A stretch of 64,000 nt of DNA from a virus, in IMG/VR virus record IMGVR_UViG_3300046167_000709, positions 1-64,000 of that record; one strand, written 5' to 3'. Below, in pieces: positions 38,289 to 46,722 of this stretch (positions within the stretch are counted from its first letter, which is position 1; each line of letters begins with the position of its first letter). Both the position numbers and the translations under genes were made by a program. Below the pieces are notes generated by a model. That model saw only the letters and a program-made list of their open reading frames with translations. It was not told the DNA's origin and ran no database searches.

Positions 38289-38486
38289 TTATTTATATAC
38301 TTTAGCGCGTTGTGTAATTGGCTCTCCACCACAGTGGCAAGGATATTTAGAGACTTCTAATCCATTTTTACCTGAACTAGAACCTTTACCCATTGGAAAA
38401 CCTTCTTTGCTTAATGGACCGTCCCATACAGCGTTTTCACCTACTTGACCTGCAAGATCAGCTTTTAGTTGCTTGATGTTTTTCAT
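38289..38486 (-). CDS. Small Gly-rich Cys protein (65 aa)
   Basis: Starting at 38486 the product is MKNIKQLKADLAGQ, then VWDGPLSKEGFPMGKGSSSG, and a C-terminal CHCGGE that could bind metal. It sits between two motif proteins. DGPL is a weak variant of the shared motif. No family recognised. Confidence 0.5.
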   Translation of the reverse strand: MKNIKQLKADLAGQVGENAVWDGPLSKEGFPMGKGSSSGKNGLEVSKYPCHCGGEPITQRAKVYK

Positions 38487-38487
38487 A

Positions 38488-38847
38488 TTAGTATTTTTTG
38501 TTACATTTTTTCTTAAACATAGGAGTTGCACCTACTGCGTTTTGTCTCTGCTCTATTCCACCATAAATACCTTGAGCTGCTTGTTGAGCTTGAGGTTTAA
38601 AAACCGGTTGAGCAGTACCTAATGTATTAGCTTGTTGAGGCGGCACGTTTGTCATTTGCTGAACTGGTTGACCCGTCAAAGGATCAACAATACCAACTTG
38701 TTTAACTGGCGAATCGTAATGAGCTGGAGAACATTTTTTAATAGGATTGTCCTGATCATTTCTAGCGTTTTCAAGATAATGAAGTCTAGCCTTAGCTGTT
38801 AGGTTTTTATTGTAAGCTTCTTTGTAATCGTAATTCTTACCTTTCAT
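38488..38847 (-). CDS. S-P-A/V motif protein, Gln/Pro-rich
   Basis: A 119-residue protein: a charged helix (1-35), then KCSPAHYDSPVKQ, then a Gln/Pro/Ala-rich disordered stretch (about 60-105) and a basic Cys-containing end (MFKKKCNKK). The composition suggests an extended linker or tail-associated role. Function unknown. Confidence 0.55.
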   Translation of the reverse strand: MKGKNYDYKEAYNKNLTAKARLHYLENARNDQDNPIKKCSPAHYDSPVKQVGIVDPLTGQPVQQMTNVPPQQANTLGTAQPVFKPQAQQAAQGIYGGIEQRQNAVGATPMFKKKCNKKY

Positions 38848-38848
38848 T

Positions 38849-39295
38849 TTATCTGTTTTTATCTTTATTGACGTTTTTAATAGAAGTTATAAGAACTTTA
38901 TCAGTGTACGTCTTACCCTTCATAATACTGTTTCTGTGATTGCTAGTCGGTAGATCATCTTGACCTAGTATAATTCTATACATATGCTTGATTAAATGCT
39001 TACACTTAAACGATGTTTTGTATATATGATACTTTTGAGTTGTTCTATTTCTTTTTCTCCAAACAACTATCCAACCTTCTTTCAATAAACGATTCCAGCG
39101 GCGGTTATCCCAACTATAGGAATAACTACCAGCCTCGAAATCTTTTTTTGTAAACATATCCATGCAGTCTAAGTAAATCAATAACTCTAGATCAGCATCG
39201 TTAAGGTTGTTGTTTCTGCAAGCCCACTTACGTATTATACGATAATGTTTAAACAGATTCATGTTCTTTATGTCATCTGCGTCTAGCCTTTTCAT
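38849..39295 (-). CDS. Winged-helix-like DNA-binding protein
   Basis: A 148-residue basic protein. FKHYRIIRKWACRNNNLNDA followed by DLELLIYLDCMDMFTKKDF and a wing-like WNRLLKEGWIVVWRKRNRTT reads as a winged helix-turn-helix (PadR/MarR-like) domain. In the late block, next to the chaperonin genes, it could be a late regulator or a DNA-bound virion protein. It overlaps the GroES start by 4 bases. Confidence 0.6.
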   Translation of the reverse strand: MKRLDADDIKNMNLFKHYRIIRKWACRNNNLNDADLELLIYLDCMDMFTKKDFEAGSYSYSWDNRRWNRLLKEGWIVVWRKRNRTTQKYHIYKTSFKCKHLIKHMYRIILGQDDLPTSNHRNSIMKGKTYTDKVLITSIKNVNKDKNR

Positions 39296-39555
39296 AAAAC
39301 AACAACTACATCTTGCGCTTTAATAACGTGATATGTTTTTTTATCTATTTCTATTTTATGCCCAGCGTGTCGATCAAAAAAGATCTTATCACCTTTTTTT
39401 ATCCCTTCAACTTGCTCACCTACCGAAAACACAAATGCTTCTGTGTAGCGTATATCTTCACGTTGGTTTTCTGCAAGAAGTAAACCACCTTTCGTTTTGG
39501 TGGTTCCTTCTTTTATTTTTTCTATTATTAAGTTTCTACCTATCGCTTTCATCAA
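39292..39555 (-). CDS. groES: Phage co-chaperonin GroES
   Basis: An 87-residue 10-kDa co-chaperonin: AIGRNLIIEKIKEGTTKTKGGLLLAE is the first strand plus mobile loop, and FSVGEQVEGIKKGDKIFF and VIKAQDVVVVL complete the beta-barrel. It caps GroEL and provides the folding cage. It overlaps the GroEL gene by 20 bases, so the pair is co-expressed and probably folds phage structural proteins. Confidence 0.92.
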   Translation of the reverse strand: MMKAIGRNLIIEKIKEGTTKTKGGLLLAENQREDIRYTEAFVFSVGEQVEGIKKGDKIFFDRHAGHKIEIDKKTYHVIKAQDVVVVL

Positions 39556-41089
39556 TTCTTAAATTATTGATTACACAATCGGTTGATAATATCGTTGTCG
39601 CTACTGAAGCTGCGTTCTGAAGAGCGCTCTTGGTAACTAGTAAAGGGTCAATAATACCTGAGTTAATCATATTTACCATTTTTCCTGTAACCACATTTAA
39701 ACCTCTTCCTTTAGCTTTTGGCAGTTCTACGTCTGTTATGCCGGCGTTCTCTAGTATTGTCTTAAATGGTGCTCTAATTGCTTCTAATAGCAGCTTCTCA
39801 CCATCTGATTTTGGTACTATACTTTTCGCAGCATTTAACAGTGCTATACCACCTCCAGGAACGATACCTTCTTTAATAGCAGCTTTTGTAGCGCAGATAG
39901 CATCTTCGACTCTATCTGTTTTTTCTTTTAATTCAATATCAGAATTAGCACCTACTTTTACAATCGCTATTTTAGCAGCAAGCATTGCTAATCTTTTTTC
40001 AAGTTTAATTACTTTGTGAGGTGGGTTATCTTTTGACAACTCATTTTTAATCTCATCTATAATATCTAATATTTCCTGTGAAGATTCTCCAAACTGAAGA
40101 ATAGTCTCTGTGTGTGTTGTAACACTTTTTAAGCAACTACCTAAATGCTCTACTTGGATTAAATCCATATCATCGCCTAGGTCTTCATTTATTATAGTAG
40201 CTCCAGTTAATAAAGCTAAATCATCTAAAACTTCTTTCTTGCTAATACCATAAGTAGGTGCGTTAATTACATTGACTTTGATATTGCCTTTGTTTTTATT
40301 CATAGCTAAAGCAGATAAAACACCTTGTTCTAAATCGCCGATAATCAGCAAAGGTTTATTGTTTTTTATTACATGCTCCAGCACTGATTGAATTTGCCTA
40401 ATTGTATCAATAGGTGATTCAACTAGTAATACTAATGCGTTTTCAAGTTCAGCTGACTTGTTTTGCTTGTTTGTTATAAAATGAGAGTTCGTAAGACCTT
40501 TGTCATATTGAACACCATCTATAACTTCTACTTCTGTTTTACCCTCTGCTGAGGTTTCCATCATTACAATCCCTGTATTATCTACAGCTCTAAAAGCGTC
40601 AGCTATAATGCTACCTAGCTTTGGATCATTATTTGTAGATATAGTTGCGATCTGATCGATCATACTACCTTCTACAGGTACTGATGCAGATTCTAAGTAA
40701 GTAATTACTTTTTCTACAGCTTTGTTAATACCTTCTTTTAACTCTCTTGAGTTTGTTTTATCTGAAACCTTATAAGCTTCAGTTAATATAGCGTGAGCTA
40801 AGACTGTGGCTGTGGTTGTACCATCGCCTGCTTCTCTCACTGTTTTTCTTGCTGCTTCTTTCAAAAGTGTCGCACCCATATTTTCTACTGGGTCTCGCAA
40901 GATTATTGAATCTGCTACTGTAACACCATCTTTTGTAATAATTGGTTTTCCAGTATGATCCTCAAGCATCACACATTTGCCGCTAGCTCCGAGTGTGGAG
41001 CTAACAGCTTTTGTGAGTTTTTCTATTCCTTTAAATACATTAACTCTAGCGTCTTCGCCGAAGTTAAGGTTTTTGACAATTGCGTCCAT
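39536..41089 (-). CDS. groEL: Phage chaperonin GroEL
   Basis: A 517-residue group I chaperonin. GDGTTTATV at 88-96 includes D89, the nucleotide-binding Asp (E. coli D87). The second ATPase Asp lies in RVEDAICATKAAIKEG and GGGIALLNA follows. Equatorial, intermediate and apical parts are all present in the order expected. The Gly-Gly-Met tail of bacterial GroEL is missing. Divergence from bacterial proteins (for example many charged substitutions in the apical region) suggests an old phage lineage rather than a recent host capture. Confidence 0.96.
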   Translation of the reverse strand: MDAIVKNLNFGEDARVNVFKGIEKLTKAVSSTLGASGKCVMLEDHTGKPIITKDGVTVADSIILRDPVENMGATLLKEAARKTVREAGDGTTTATVLAHAILTEAYKVSDKTNSRELKEGINKAVEKVITYLESASVPVEGSMIDQIATISTNNDPKLGSIIADAFRAVDNTGIVMMETSAEGKTEVEVIDGVQYDKGLTNSHFITNKQNKSAELENALVLLVESPIDTIRQIQSVLEHVIKNNKPLLIIGDLEQGVLSALAMNKNKGNIKVNVINAPTYGISKKEVLDDLALLTGATIINEDLGDDMDLIQVEHLGSCLKSVTTHTETILQFGESSQEILDIIDEIKNELSKDNPPHKVIKLEKRLAMLAAKIAIVKVGANSDIELKEKTDRVEDAICATKAAIKEGIVPGGGIALLNAAKSIVPKSDGEKLLLEAIRAPFKTILENAGITDVELPKAKGRGLNVVTGKMVNMINSGIIDPLLVTKSALQNAASVATTILSTDCVINNLRIDESDR

Positions 41090-41121
41090 ATTTTATTTAA
41101 TTTAATTTAATTGAGTGTGGT

Positions 41122-41412
41122 TTATTTAAAGGTTTTTATTACTTTGGGTCCGTTGATAAATTCAACTTTCTTTAAGTAATGCGCTACTGTTTGGTCGATA
41201 GCTGTTTCAGCTCCTTCTAAAGTTTCACGCCGGGTTACATCATGCCATGTTTCTGGATCTTTGATGTCTTGGTACTCTGTTTGGTAAAAGCCGTTAATAA
41301 GCTGGACAATTCTCCAGTTTTCTTTATTAGCTATGTGTTTCCATAGTTTAACTTGGCTTTTGCCTGGTTGTGGGTGACTACTCCACGATTCAGTCTGGTA
41401 AAATAGTGTCAT
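41122..41412 (-). CDS. Hypothetical late protein
   Basis: From the ATG at 41412 the product has 96 residues (MTLFYQTESWSSHPQPGKSQ at its start) with alternating beta strands and a helix (TLEGAETAIDQTVAHYLKKV). A longer start at 41457 exists. It lies between the chaperonins and the fibre cassette. No family recognised. Confidence 0.5.
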   Translation of the reverse strand: MTLFYQTESWSSHPQPGKSQVKLWKHIANKENWRIVQLINGFYQTEYQDIKDPETWHDVTRRETLEGAETAIDQTVAHYLKKVEFINGPKVIKTFK

Positions 41413-41487
41413 TGGTTTTGGTTTTAAATTACTATTGGTTTTATGCTCTTGTAGCATATGGCTATTATTACTCGTTTTACTCGATAT

Positions 41488-41808
41488 TTACTCTCCTATT
41501 GTCATAGTTACAGATACTGGGTTTTTTTGATCTTCAATTTGACCAGCTATGCTAGCTTCTATTTGATCTACTTGATCTTTACCCATAGCGTCTTTTGTCC
41601 AACCAACAACTATTTCGTTTGTTAAGTCTTCAAAAGGTATAAACGCGCCGCCCTCGCTTAAAGAAACAACTTGAGTACCTATGTTAGTAGCTGAATAATC
41701 TCCATCAACTCCTGTCACTATCCAGTGTACGTTATACACTACATTTGTTTCACCTTCTTCTTGAGGGTGTACATCTACTGTTTTACAATTCCAATCGTAT
41801 GTTATCAT
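41488..41808 (-). CDS. Conserved phage structural-type protein, DUF7936-like
   Basis: A 106-residue protein: ITYDWNCKTVDVHPQ, VVYNVHWIVTGVDG, then IPFEDLTNEIVVGWTKDAMG. This beta-strand pattern followed by a helix matches, from memory, a small family (DUF7936) next to tail-fibre genes in marine phages. Function unknown. Confidence 0.65.
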   Translation of the reverse strand: MITYDWNCKTVDVHPQEEGETNVVYNVHWIVTGVDGDYSATNIGTQVVSLSEGGAFIPFEDLTNEIVVGWTKDAMGKDQVDQIEASIAGQIEDQKNPVSVTMTIGE

Positions 41809-41814
41809 TTTTAT

Positions 41815-44412
41815 TTATTTTGATGGTGCAAAATTATACACCGTTCCACCTATATTAACTTGTAACTTATTAGCTTTAGGGTTAAATACTATGCTAGTTA
41901 CATTGCTTAAATGGCTATTACCATCTGCTCCGTTTTTTCCATTAGAACCATCAGCTCCCGCTGGACCAGTTGCACCAGTAGCACCAGTAGCACCAGTAGT
42001 ACCTTGTGAGCCTGTCGCTCCTGTATCTCCTTTTGGCCCTTGCACACCTTGCGGTCCTTGTGTTAAAGATATATCTTCAAGTTCTTTTTCAAGTTCAGCT
42101 ACACGTTTAATTAATAAATCTATATAGCTAACACCTTTTACTCCATCTTCACCTGTATGAACAAGTTCTGGGTAGTACTGCTCTATATCTTCAACTATAA
42201 CTCCGTACCTAACTCTCTCGGTGTCTCCTGTTTTGTATTTATACTGCTTAAACGGTATGGCTGTTGCTTTATTTTTATCAATATTAGCAATGTCTTTTTT
42301 CGTGTCTGCTTGAGATTGCTGTACTAAAGACGAATAATACAGTGTGTCTGTAAATCTACCTGTTCCCTTTACGTCTAATTTGTAGCTAGGGTTTATTTGA
42401 CCAACACCTACGTTTCCACCAACTGGGTTTAATGACATTTCATAAGCTGTTGCGGAAGTGTTGCTCTGTGCTTGCAGCCAAGAGGCACCTACATTGTTGA
42501 CACCTATATTTAAGCCGTAACTATTAGCTGTATTACTAACAAAAAACGGAGCTGTCGAAGATCCTAAAGACGGATCATCATCACCTGTTAAACCTGATAC
42601 GTGTAGTTTAGTTCTAGCGCTAGACGTTCCAATACCGACTCTACCACCCACTGGCTGTAATAAAAGGTCGTATGACGTAGCTGTTCCGTCTGACCTACCT
42701 TGTTGTATTACACCTCTACCTGATGTTAAAGTGCTAAACAGTGTTCCAAAAGATGAACCACCTATTTGAGCCGCTGAAGCTGCTGCTCCTAGAGAAGGCA
42801 TTGAAGAAGTAGTCCCGAAAACGTGTAGTTTAGTTGTAGGGGTAGTAATCCCAATACCAACTCTCTCACTTGTGTCTATTGTAATTGTTCTAGTGGAATC
42901 TCTAGCTATAGATATACAATCATTTAATGTGTTATTTGTAACACCACCTATTTCAACAGTTGTGCTTCCATCGTCAAAAGAAAAGTGAGCTCCATAAGCA
43001 GTGTTGCTAGGATCCTCTATTTTTAAACCATCAGTGTTGCCTATTCCTATACCTCCTATAGTTAGTTTCTTAGCTGGACTAGTCGTTCCGATCCCAACGT
43101 TGCCTGTATTCGTAATACGCATTCTTTCGGTTGGAGCGCTTCCAGTGGTGTTACCTGAAAGTAAAAATCTAAATATTCCACCTCCAGTGTTTCCGCTGCC
43201 AGCACCTACAGCTGTAGTGCATATTATTTGACCGTTAGCATACCCATTTGTTTGATCGTCTTTACCTCCAAATTGTAATACGCCTAGATCTTGACCAGGA
43301 CTTATAGTAGTATCTTGATTAATTAATGTTATTACGCCTGGCGTAAAAGAAGCAAAGTTTAAACCACCAACTACTAAGTTCCCAGCGCCTACGCCGCCAT
43401 ACCCGTAAGTTAGAGCTCCAGATATTGTAGTTTCTATATTTAAAGTTTCATCTATATATGCATCCCCTGAAACATCTAGTTTAGCTCCAGGACTAGTCGT
43501 TCCTATTCCTACATCTCCATCGCCTTTTATGGTTAAATAATCTTGCTGGTTATTAGACCCAAAACCTAAGTCACCAATATCTCTATTATATATATAAGAA
43601 TTTACTCCTGTCTTGGATATAAGCAAAGATTCTGAAACACTACTACCACTCGCGTCAGCTGATAGATATATCCTACCAGTAGTGTTTGAACCTACAACTT
43701 GTAAGTCACCACCTGGGTTAGCTGTGTTTATACCCATACGCTTATTAGTCTCATCTAAGTGTACAACAGTAGATTCTGCTGTGTTATTAGCTGTACCAAC
43801 CCATATTTTACCAGTTGTAAGATTAGGTACATCGTTAGATCTAAGCAAGGCAGCTACAACTATATTACCGTCGGCTGAAGTACTTACTCTACCCACTTGA
43901 CCTACGTTTTGTATAAGATTTGTAGACCCAGTTGGTTTTATCAAAGTAAGTCCGCCACCTGATTTTACATATACAGTGTCATTTTCACTTGGAACATTTA
44001 CACCTATTGGATTTGTAATTAAGTTCCTTAACTTACCAACAACAGTTGCTGTACCTTCCCCGTTAGGTGCTAGATCTTGATCTAACAAACCAACGCATGG
44101 CATTTTACTATCACCTAAGTTGTTAGTTGCTGTAGAATCAGCATCCGCTAAATCAACATAAAGTCTAGGTGAAGCACCTACGCTTCCATATATATAAACT
44201 GGATCTCCCTTAGACAAACTAACACCGCCATTTCCTGAAGATATATTTTTTACTTGTATATCTACAACTTCTGAAGAGCCAGAGTGTATTGCGCTTTGGT
44301 CTATCCAAGATGTGCCGGCGACTGTAGAAGACAACACTTGCCCAGATGTACCTGGAGAAGTGCTTGTGTCTTTTATACCAGACTCAGTTTCAATATAATT
44401 CTTAAACTTCAT
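41815..44412 (-). CDS. Tail fibre with S74 intramolecular chaperone and collagen-like tail
   Basis: An 865-residue fibre. Residues about 210-690 contain several copies of a VGIGTTSP-type beta repeat. Residues about 700-775 form the S74 self-cleaving chaperone (DTKKDIANIDKNKA, YGVIVEDIEQYYPELV, VSYIDLLIKRVAELE), which helps fibre trimers fold. After it, about 784-826, Gly-x-y collagen-like repeats (GPQGVQGPKGDTG) follow and then a short end domain. A chaperone followed by collagen is unusual because S74 is normally the last domain. It is the first of the four-gene fibre cassette from the terminator side. Confidence 0.8.
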   Translation of the reverse strand: MKFKNYIETESGIKDTSTSPGTSGQVLSSTVAGTSWIDQSAIHSGSSEVVDIQVKNISSGNGGVSLSKGDPVYIYGSVGASPRLYVDLADADSTATNNLGDSKMPCVGLLDQDLAPNGEGTATVVGKLRNLITNPIGVNVPSENDTVYVKSGGGLTLIKPTGSTNLIQNVGQVGRVSTSADGNIVVAALLRSNDVPNLTTGKIWVGTANNTAESTVVHLDETNKRMGINTANPGGDLQVVGSNTTGRIYLSADASGSSVSESLLISKTGVNSYIYNRDIGDLGFGSNNQQDYLTIKGDGDVGIGTTSPGAKLDVSGDAYIDETLNIETTISGALTYGYGGVGAGNLVVGGLNFASFTPGVITLINQDTTISPGQDLGVLQFGGKDDQTNGYANGQIICTTAVGAGSGNTGGGIFRFLLSGNTTGSAPTERMRITNTGNVGIGTTSPAKKLTIGGIGIGNTDGLKIEDPSNTAYGAHFSFDDGSTTVEIGGVTNNTLNDCISIARDSTRTITIDTSERVGIGITTPTTKLHVFGTTSSMPSLGAAASAAQIGGSSFGTLFSTLTSGRGVIQQGRSDGTATSYDLLLQPVGGRVGIGTSSARTKLHVSGLTGDDDPSLGSSTAPFFVSNTANSYGLNIGVNNVGASWLQAQSNTSATAYEMSLNPVGGNVGVGQINPSYKLDVKGTGRFTDTLYYSSLVQQSQADTKKDIANIDKNKATAIPFKQYKYKTGDTERVRYGVIVEDIEQYYPELVHTGEDGVKGVSYIDLLIKRVAELEKELEDISLTQGPQGVQGPKGDTGATGSQGTTGATGATGATGPAGADGSNGKNGADGNSHLSNVTSIVFNPKANKLQVNIGGTVYNFAPSK

Positions 44413-44428
44413 GTATTAAATTTTATTA

Positions 44429-45853
44429 TTATCCTATTTTTTGTACTAATACTCTAACCGAATTAGTTGGAGTCGCAGAAAATGTAACACCAATTCTAGA
44501 AGGGCTAATTCTTTCTACATCAGCATATACAGTTTCGTCTGTAGTTACGTCGTATAACTGCACAATAACATCTTTAGTGCCTAAGTTATGGTCAATTGTT
44601 AAATCTGTGTCTGTGATTGTTTCAGCATAAGTGTTAGCTGAGTTCGTTTGTGTGTTTGTAACCGTTGCTGTACCAGAAGCGTAAGAAACGCTTATACCAG
44701 TACCAGCATCAACAATAACAGCACCTTTTTGTGCAGGTGTTGAATCAACAACATCTAAAGTAGCAGTTCCACTAGAATATGGTGCAGTTATAGTGTTACT
44801 AGATCCAGGCACCACATTTCCAAGCCCAACCACAAGGCTAGTTGCTAGGTCTATGTTATTTTGAACAGTTGTCCAATCTGATAACGAGGTGGGCGCGTCT
44901 ATTTCAGCAATAAGTACATCACCTACTCTAACTTGCTCACCGAAGAAAGTTCCATCAGCCGTAACAGTATACATCCAACCAATCTCTATAATGTTAGGGT
45001 TTGGCGGTGTTTGAAGACCGTAGTTGCCCGGTGAAGTTAAGTCAGTTGTTGGATCATAACCACCTTGGTAGTAAACGCCTCCTGATACAGAGTTGTCGAT
45101 GTAATTCTTTACTAAAGTTAAAGAGTTTATAGGTATAGTACCTAAAGTAGTTTTCTTTACATTACTATCAGTATCGTCGCTAAAGTTTATTATATCATCA
45201 GAATCTGCAACTGTAGCAACTCCAGCTTCTAGTAAATAGTTATCAGAGCCTAAGTAATCAACAGCTACCGTAGGTGATGTAGCTGATCCGGTTACTGTAA
45301 TACCAGGACCTTCAGTTACACTAGTGACTGTACCTGTAAATTGATCGTTAGAGGTTACTGTTAAAGTGTTACCGCTTCTAGTTACTGTTGTTGTTCCTGC
45401 TCCTACAATTAAAACGTCATCATTAGTAGCGTCTGAACCAGATAATCTCACTCCAGCTGTTCCGTTTGTAGAGCCAACACCTTCTAAATCATAAGTAGTA
45501 CCGGATATTCCAGACACCTCAGCCCAAGTATTACTTTTGGTTAAATATCTTTCACCCGCTGCAGCAGTTCCATCGACTGCGTTTAAGTCAAATGTTATAA
45601 TAGGCTTAGGTGTTGTACCTGTTACTGTTCCCGTGACGTAAGTTCCTGTTGGAAAAGAGTACTCTTTTAGACTTACCCATTGGTCCGCTCCGTTTGAATA
45701 GTATTTAGCGGTTAAGTCGCTGGAAGGATTTGTTGTGCTATCAAAGTAAATTTGACCGGCAGCCGCTGTAGGAGCCGTGGGTGTTACATGTAGTTTAGCA
45801 TTAAGCAACTGATTGTCGGTAATGTCTAGGTTATTTAAAAAAGGTATTGCCAT
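44429..45853 (-). CDS. Tail fibre or adhesin protein
   Basis: A 474-residue, Thr/Gly/Ser-rich beta protein. The last 70 residues (LTIDHNLGTKDVIVQLYDV and RIGVTFSATPTNSVRVLV) form a compact C-terminal domain shared in style with the neighbouring fibre at 45856. It probably lies at the fibre tip and binds host surface. Confidence 0.65.
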   Translation of the reverse strand: MAIPFLNNLDITDNQLLNAKLHVTPTAPTAAAGQIYFDSTTNPSSDLTAKYYSNGADQWVSLKEYSFPTGTYVTGTVTGTTPKPIITFDLNAVDGTAAAGERYLTKSNTWAEVSGISGTTYDLEGVGSTNGTAGVRLSGSDATNDDVLIVGAGTTTVTRSGNTLTVTSNDQFTGTVTSVTEGPGITVTGSATSPTVAVDYLGSDNYLLEAGVATVADSDDIINFSDDTDSNVKKTTLGTIPINSLTLVKNYIDNSVSGGVYYQGGYDPTTDLTSPGNYGLQTPPNPNIIEIGWMYTVTADGTFFGEQVRVGDVLIAEIDAPTSLSDWTTVQNNIDLATSLVVGLGNVVPGSSNTITAPYSSGTATLDVVDSTPAQKGAVIVDAGTGISVSYASGTATVTNTQTNSANTYAETITDTDLTIDHNLGTKDVIVQLYDVTTDETVYADVERISPSRIGVTFSATPTNSVRVLVQKIG

Positions 45854-45855
45854 AG

Positions 45856-46707
45856 TTAGTTTATGTATGCTTTACCGGAAACAGCTCCGGAAAATGTTAT
45901 TGTTAAGTTATTTTCGTCTATAAAATTTACATCTCCATAACCTTGTTGTCCTGTAGAAAGAACCATAGTACATGAAGGGAATTTATCTAAGTTATGTTGT
46001 ACTGTCCAAGTTATGCTAGCTACTGGTTGATCGTGTACATAGTTTTTATCGCCCATGTCAACTACATCTATCAGTATACTATTACCCGTGTTAGTTAATG
46101 TCACATTGGTTCCAGCTTCTAAAGTTACAATGTCAGTTGTTGAGTCGCTACCTATAAGCCTTATATCTGAGTTAGGTCCATTTTGAATTGAGTCTAAATC
46201 ATATGTCGTGTTATTATCTTCACTAGATAAAACAAATGAGCACGCGTTATATATTTTCTTCTTTTCAATATAACCGCTACCACCTATAAATGTTAGGTTT
46301 AAAGTGTAAAAAGTAGTTGTACCTATTTGAGTATAAGATTCTATATTATAATGGCCAAATGTACTTATTTCATCTTGCTCGCTAATAAGTATTTCAGTAC
46401 CCACTATATATTCTAGAAACCCAACTGTATTCTGACCGCTGATATCAACAACGTTTATATTTAACGATGTTATATCTGAGAACTGCGTAAGGTTTGGAAC
46501 ACCTGTTATATCACCTTCACCTGCGCCTGATATCTCAAACTTGTATAGCATACATGCAGATATAGATATAGTCCCAGTTATATTTATATACTCACCTACA
46601 GCTTCAGCGGTAAAATTTCTAGTGACTAGATTTTTAGCTCTTGTTCCAATCCAATAATCCTCTGGCTGTACAGGTAAATTCTTAGGGTACGCGCTAATTC
46701 TAGCCAT
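45856..46707 (-). CDS. Tail fibre-related protein
   Basis: A 283-residue beta-rich protein whose final 55 residues (WTVQHNLDKFPSCTMV, VNFIDENNLTITFSGAVSG) match the H-N-L tip-type domain found in phage fibres. It starts 15 bases from the end of the next fibre gene, in a cassette of co-oriented fibre genes. Likely host recognition; no enzyme motif. Confidence 0.6.
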   Translation of the reverse strand: MARISAYPKNLPVQPEDYWIGTRAKNLVTRNFTAEAVGEYINITGTISISACMLYKFEISGAGEGDITGVPNLTQFSDITSLNINVVDISGQNTVGFLEYIVGTEILISEQDEISTFGHYNIESYTQIGTTTFYTLNLTFIGGSGYIEKKKIYNACSFVLSSEDNNTTYDLDSIQNGPNSDIRLIGSDSTTDIVTLEAGTNVTLTNTGNSILIDVVDMGDKNYVHDQPVASITWTVQHNLDKFPSCTMVLSTGQQGYGDVNFIDENNLTITFSGAVSGKAYIN

Positions 46708-46722
46708 ATATTAGTTTATAAG

